From Eutreptiella sp. 'Long Island Sound 2002' (Eukaryota; Euglenozoa; Euglenophyceae; Eutreptiales; Eutreptiaceae), in contig OZ038397.1 of assembly GCA_964036045.1 (NCBI GenBank), forward strand, positions 19,779,742-19,843,741: 64,000 bases of DNA, in the 5' to 3' direction. The notes below the pieces were generated by a model, which had not been told where the DNA came from, did no database searches, and was given only the letters and a program-made list of their open reading frames with translations. The translations under genes and the position numbers were made by a program. Positions 61,101-64,000 of the stretch are shown piece after piece (positions within the stretch are counted from its first letter, which is position 1; the number at the start of each line of letters is the position of its first letter).

Positions 61101-64000
61101 TGCCCTGACAACGGACCCCCACTACGTTGTCCTGCCCTGACAACGGACCCCCACTACGTTGTCAGGGCCTGACAACGGACCCCCACTACGTTGTCCTGCC
61201 CTGACAACGGACCCCCACTACGTTGTCAGGGCCTGACAACGGACCCCCACTACGTTGTCCTGGCCTGACAACGGACCCCCACTACATTGTCCTGCCCTGA
61301 CAACGGACCCCCACTACGTTGTCAGGGCCTGACAACGGACCCCCACTACGTTGTCCTGCCCTGACAACGGACCCCCACTACGTTGTCCTGCCTTGACAAC
61401 AGACCCCCACTACGTTGTCAGGGCCTGACAACGGACCCCCACTACGTTGTCCTGCCCTGACAACGGACCCCCACTACGTTGTCCTGCCCTGACAACGGAC
61501 CCCCACTACGTTGTCCTGCCCTGACAACGGACCCCCCTATACGTTGTCAGGACCTGACAACGGACCCCCACTACGTTGTCCTGCCCTGACAACGGACTGC
61601 CACTACGTTGTCCTGCCCTGACAACGGACCCCCACTACGTTGTCCTGCCCTGACAACGGACCCCCACTACGTTGTCCTGCCCTGACAACGGACCCCCACT
61701 ACGTTGTCCGGCCCTGACAACGGATCCCCACTACGTTGTCCGGCCCTGACAACGGACCCCCACTACGTTGTCAGGGCCTGACAAAGGACTTCCACTACGT
61801 TGTCCTGCCCTGACAACGGACCCCCACTACGTTGTCCTGCCCTGACAACGGACCCCCACTACGTTGTCAGGGCCTGACAACGGACCCCCACTACGTTGTC
61901 CTGCCCTGACAACGGACCCCCACTACGTTGTCAGGGCCTGACAACGGACCCCCACTACGTTGTACTGCCCTGACAACGGACCCCCACTACGTTGTCCTGC
62001 CCTGACAACGGACCCCCACTACGTTGTCAGGGCCTGACAACGGACCCCCACTACGTTGTCCGGCCCTGACAACGGACCCCCACTACGTTGTCCTGCCCTG
62101 ACAACGGACCCCCACTACGTTGTCAGGGCCTGACAACGGACCCCCACTACGTTGTCCGGCCCTGACAACGGACCCCCACTACGTTGTCCTGCCCTGACAA
62201 CGGACCTCCACTACGTTGTCAGGGCCTGACAACGGACCCCCACTACGTTGTCCGGCCCCGACAACGGACCCCCACTACGTTGTCCAGCCCTGACAACGGA
62301 CCCCCACTACGTTGTCAGGGCCTGACAACGGACCCCCACTACGTTGTCCGGCCCTGACAACGGACCCCCACTACGTTGTCCGGCTCTGACAACGGACCCC
62401 CACTACGTTGTCCGGCCCGGACAACGGACCCCCACTACGTTGTCCGGCCCTGACAACGGACCCCCACTATGTTGTCCGGCCCTGACAACGGACCCCCACT
62501 ATGTTGTCCGGCCCTGACAACGGACCCCCACTACGTTGTCCGGCCCTGACAACGGACCCCCACTACGTTGTCCGGCCCGGACAACGGACCCCCACTACGT
62601 TGTCCGGCCCTAACAACGGACCCCCACTACGTTGTCCGGCCCTGACAACGGACCCCCACTATGTTGTCCGGCCCTGACAACGGACCCCCACTACGTTGTC
62701 CGGCCCTGACAACGGACCCCCACTATGTTGTCCGGCCCTGACAACGGACCCCCACTATGTTGTCCGGCCATGACAACGGACCCCCACTATGTTGTCCGGC
62801 CCTGACAACGGACCCCCACTACGTTGTCCGGCCCTGACAACGGACCCCCACTACGTTGTCCGGCCCTGACAACGGACCCCCACTATGTTGTCCGGCCCTG
62901 ACAACGGACCCCCACTATGTTGTCCGGCCCTGACAACGGACCCCCACTACGTTGTCCGGCCCTGACAACGGACCCCCACTATGTTGTCCGGCCCTGACAA
63001 CGGACCCCCACTATGTTGTCCGGCCCTGACAACGGACCCCCACTATGTTGTCCGGCCCTGACAACGGACCCCCACTACGTTGTCCGGCCCTGACAACGGA
63101 CCCCCACTGCGTTGTCCGGCCCTGACAACGGACCCCCACTACGTTGTCCGGCCCTGACAACGGACCCCCACTATGTTGTCCGGCCCTGACAACGGACCCC
63201 CACTACGTTGTCCGGCCCTGACAACGGACCCCCACTATGTTGTCCGGCCCTGACAACGGACCCCCACTACGTTGTCCGGCCCTGACAACGGACCCCCACT
63301 ACATTGTCCGGCCCTGACAACGGACCCCCACTATGTTGTCCGGCCCTGACAACGGACCCCCACTACGTTGTCCGGCCCTGACAACGGACCCCCACTACGT
63401 TGTCCGGCCCTGACAACGGACCCCCACTACGTTGTCCGGCCCTGACAACGGACCCCCACTATGTTGTCCGGCCCTGACAACGGACCCCCACTATGTTGTC
63501 CGGCCCTGACAACGGACCCCCACTATGTTGTCCGGCCCTGACAACGGACCCCCACTACGTTGTCCGGCCCTGACAATGGACCCCCACTACGTTGTCCGGC
63601 CCTGACAACGGACCCCCACTATGTTGTCCGGCCCTGACAACGGACCCCCACTATGTTGTCCGGCCCTGACATCGGACCCCCACTACGTTGTCCGGCCCTG
63701 ACAACGGACCCCCACTACGTTGTCCGGCCCTGACAACGGACCCCCACTACGTTGTCCGGCCCTGACAACGGACCCCCACTATGTTGTCCGGCCCTGACAA
63801 CGGATCCCCACTACGTTATCCGGCCCTGACAACGGAACCCCACTATGTTGTCCGGCCCTGACAACGGACCCCCACTATGTTGTCCGGCCCTGACAACGGA
63901 CCCCCACTATGTTGTCCGGCCCTGACAACGGACCCCCACTACGTTGTCCGGCCCTGACAACAGACCCCCACTACGTTGTCCGGCCCTGACAACGGACCCC
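55128..64000. repeat. 32-bp satellite array, right block (about 277 units)
   Basis: The same unit as in the left block. From 55,128 to about 61.7 kb it is zone A type (CTGCCCT with AGGGCCT every few units, often every 128 bp); it changes to zone B type by about 62.4 kb. Private variants repeat the left block in order: AGGACCT at 61,549, GGATCC at 61,733, ACTTCC at 61,788, CGGCTCTGAC at 62,381, CCCTAACAAC near 62,608, GGCCATGACA near 62,766 and ACATCGGACC near 63,670. These match 7,438, 7,653, 7,708, 8,301, 8,528, 8,686 and 9,910. The array continues beyond the window. Confidence 0.97.

Overview
This is a eukaryotic nuclear window that is mostly satellite DNA. About 41 of the 64 kb (1-27,814, 43,842-48,056 and 55,128-64,000) is a tandem array of one 32-bp unit. 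A long LTR retrotransposon and a non-satellite island with one probable intron-containing gene interrupt it. The chromovirus-type element, the GT-AG introns and the absence of any bacterial gene organisation point to a eukaryote. The GC-rich coding and satellite content would fit an alga or another protist, but the lineage cannot be fixed from this sequence.

Layout. (1) 1-27,814: 32-bp satellite. Its left third is dominated by one core variant (zone A); from about 8.3 kb another takes over (zone B). Higher-order duplications are visible throughout. (2) 27,815-43,841: a 16-kb Ty3/gypsy chromovirus inserted into zone B, flanked by a short target duplication (CTAT). It has a 2.9-kb 5' LTR, a very long gag, protease, RT-RNase H-integrase, a chromodomain, and a 3' LTR that lacks its first ~316 bp. 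(3) 43,842-48,056: the zone B satellite resumes in register. (4) 48,057-54,610: island with ~184-bp tandem repeats followed by one inferred three-exon gene for a transposase-like protein with a basic/acidic middle, a coiled coil and a Met-Gly repeat tail. (5) 54,613-54,927: TCTGTTG-type microsatellite, then a 200-N gap. (6) 55,128-64,000: satellite again, repeating the zone A to zone B transition seen on the left.

How the parts fit. The retrotransposon appears to use self-priming like Tf1/sushi elements: 11 nt inside the LTR are exactly complementary to the 11 nt directly after the LTR. Gag and protease share a reading frame separated only by a UAG, so readthrough is likely. Protease and RT are out of frame with each other, the RT catalytic motif reads FVDG, and a UAG separates integrase from chromodomain, so this copy is probably dead. 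Insertion of a chromodomain element into satellite fits heterochromatin targeting.

The most distinctive satellite feature is a 21-bp dyad inside each 32-bp unit. Different core variants in different zones independently make this dyad perfect, which suggests selection or conversion for a symmetric protein site or hairpin.
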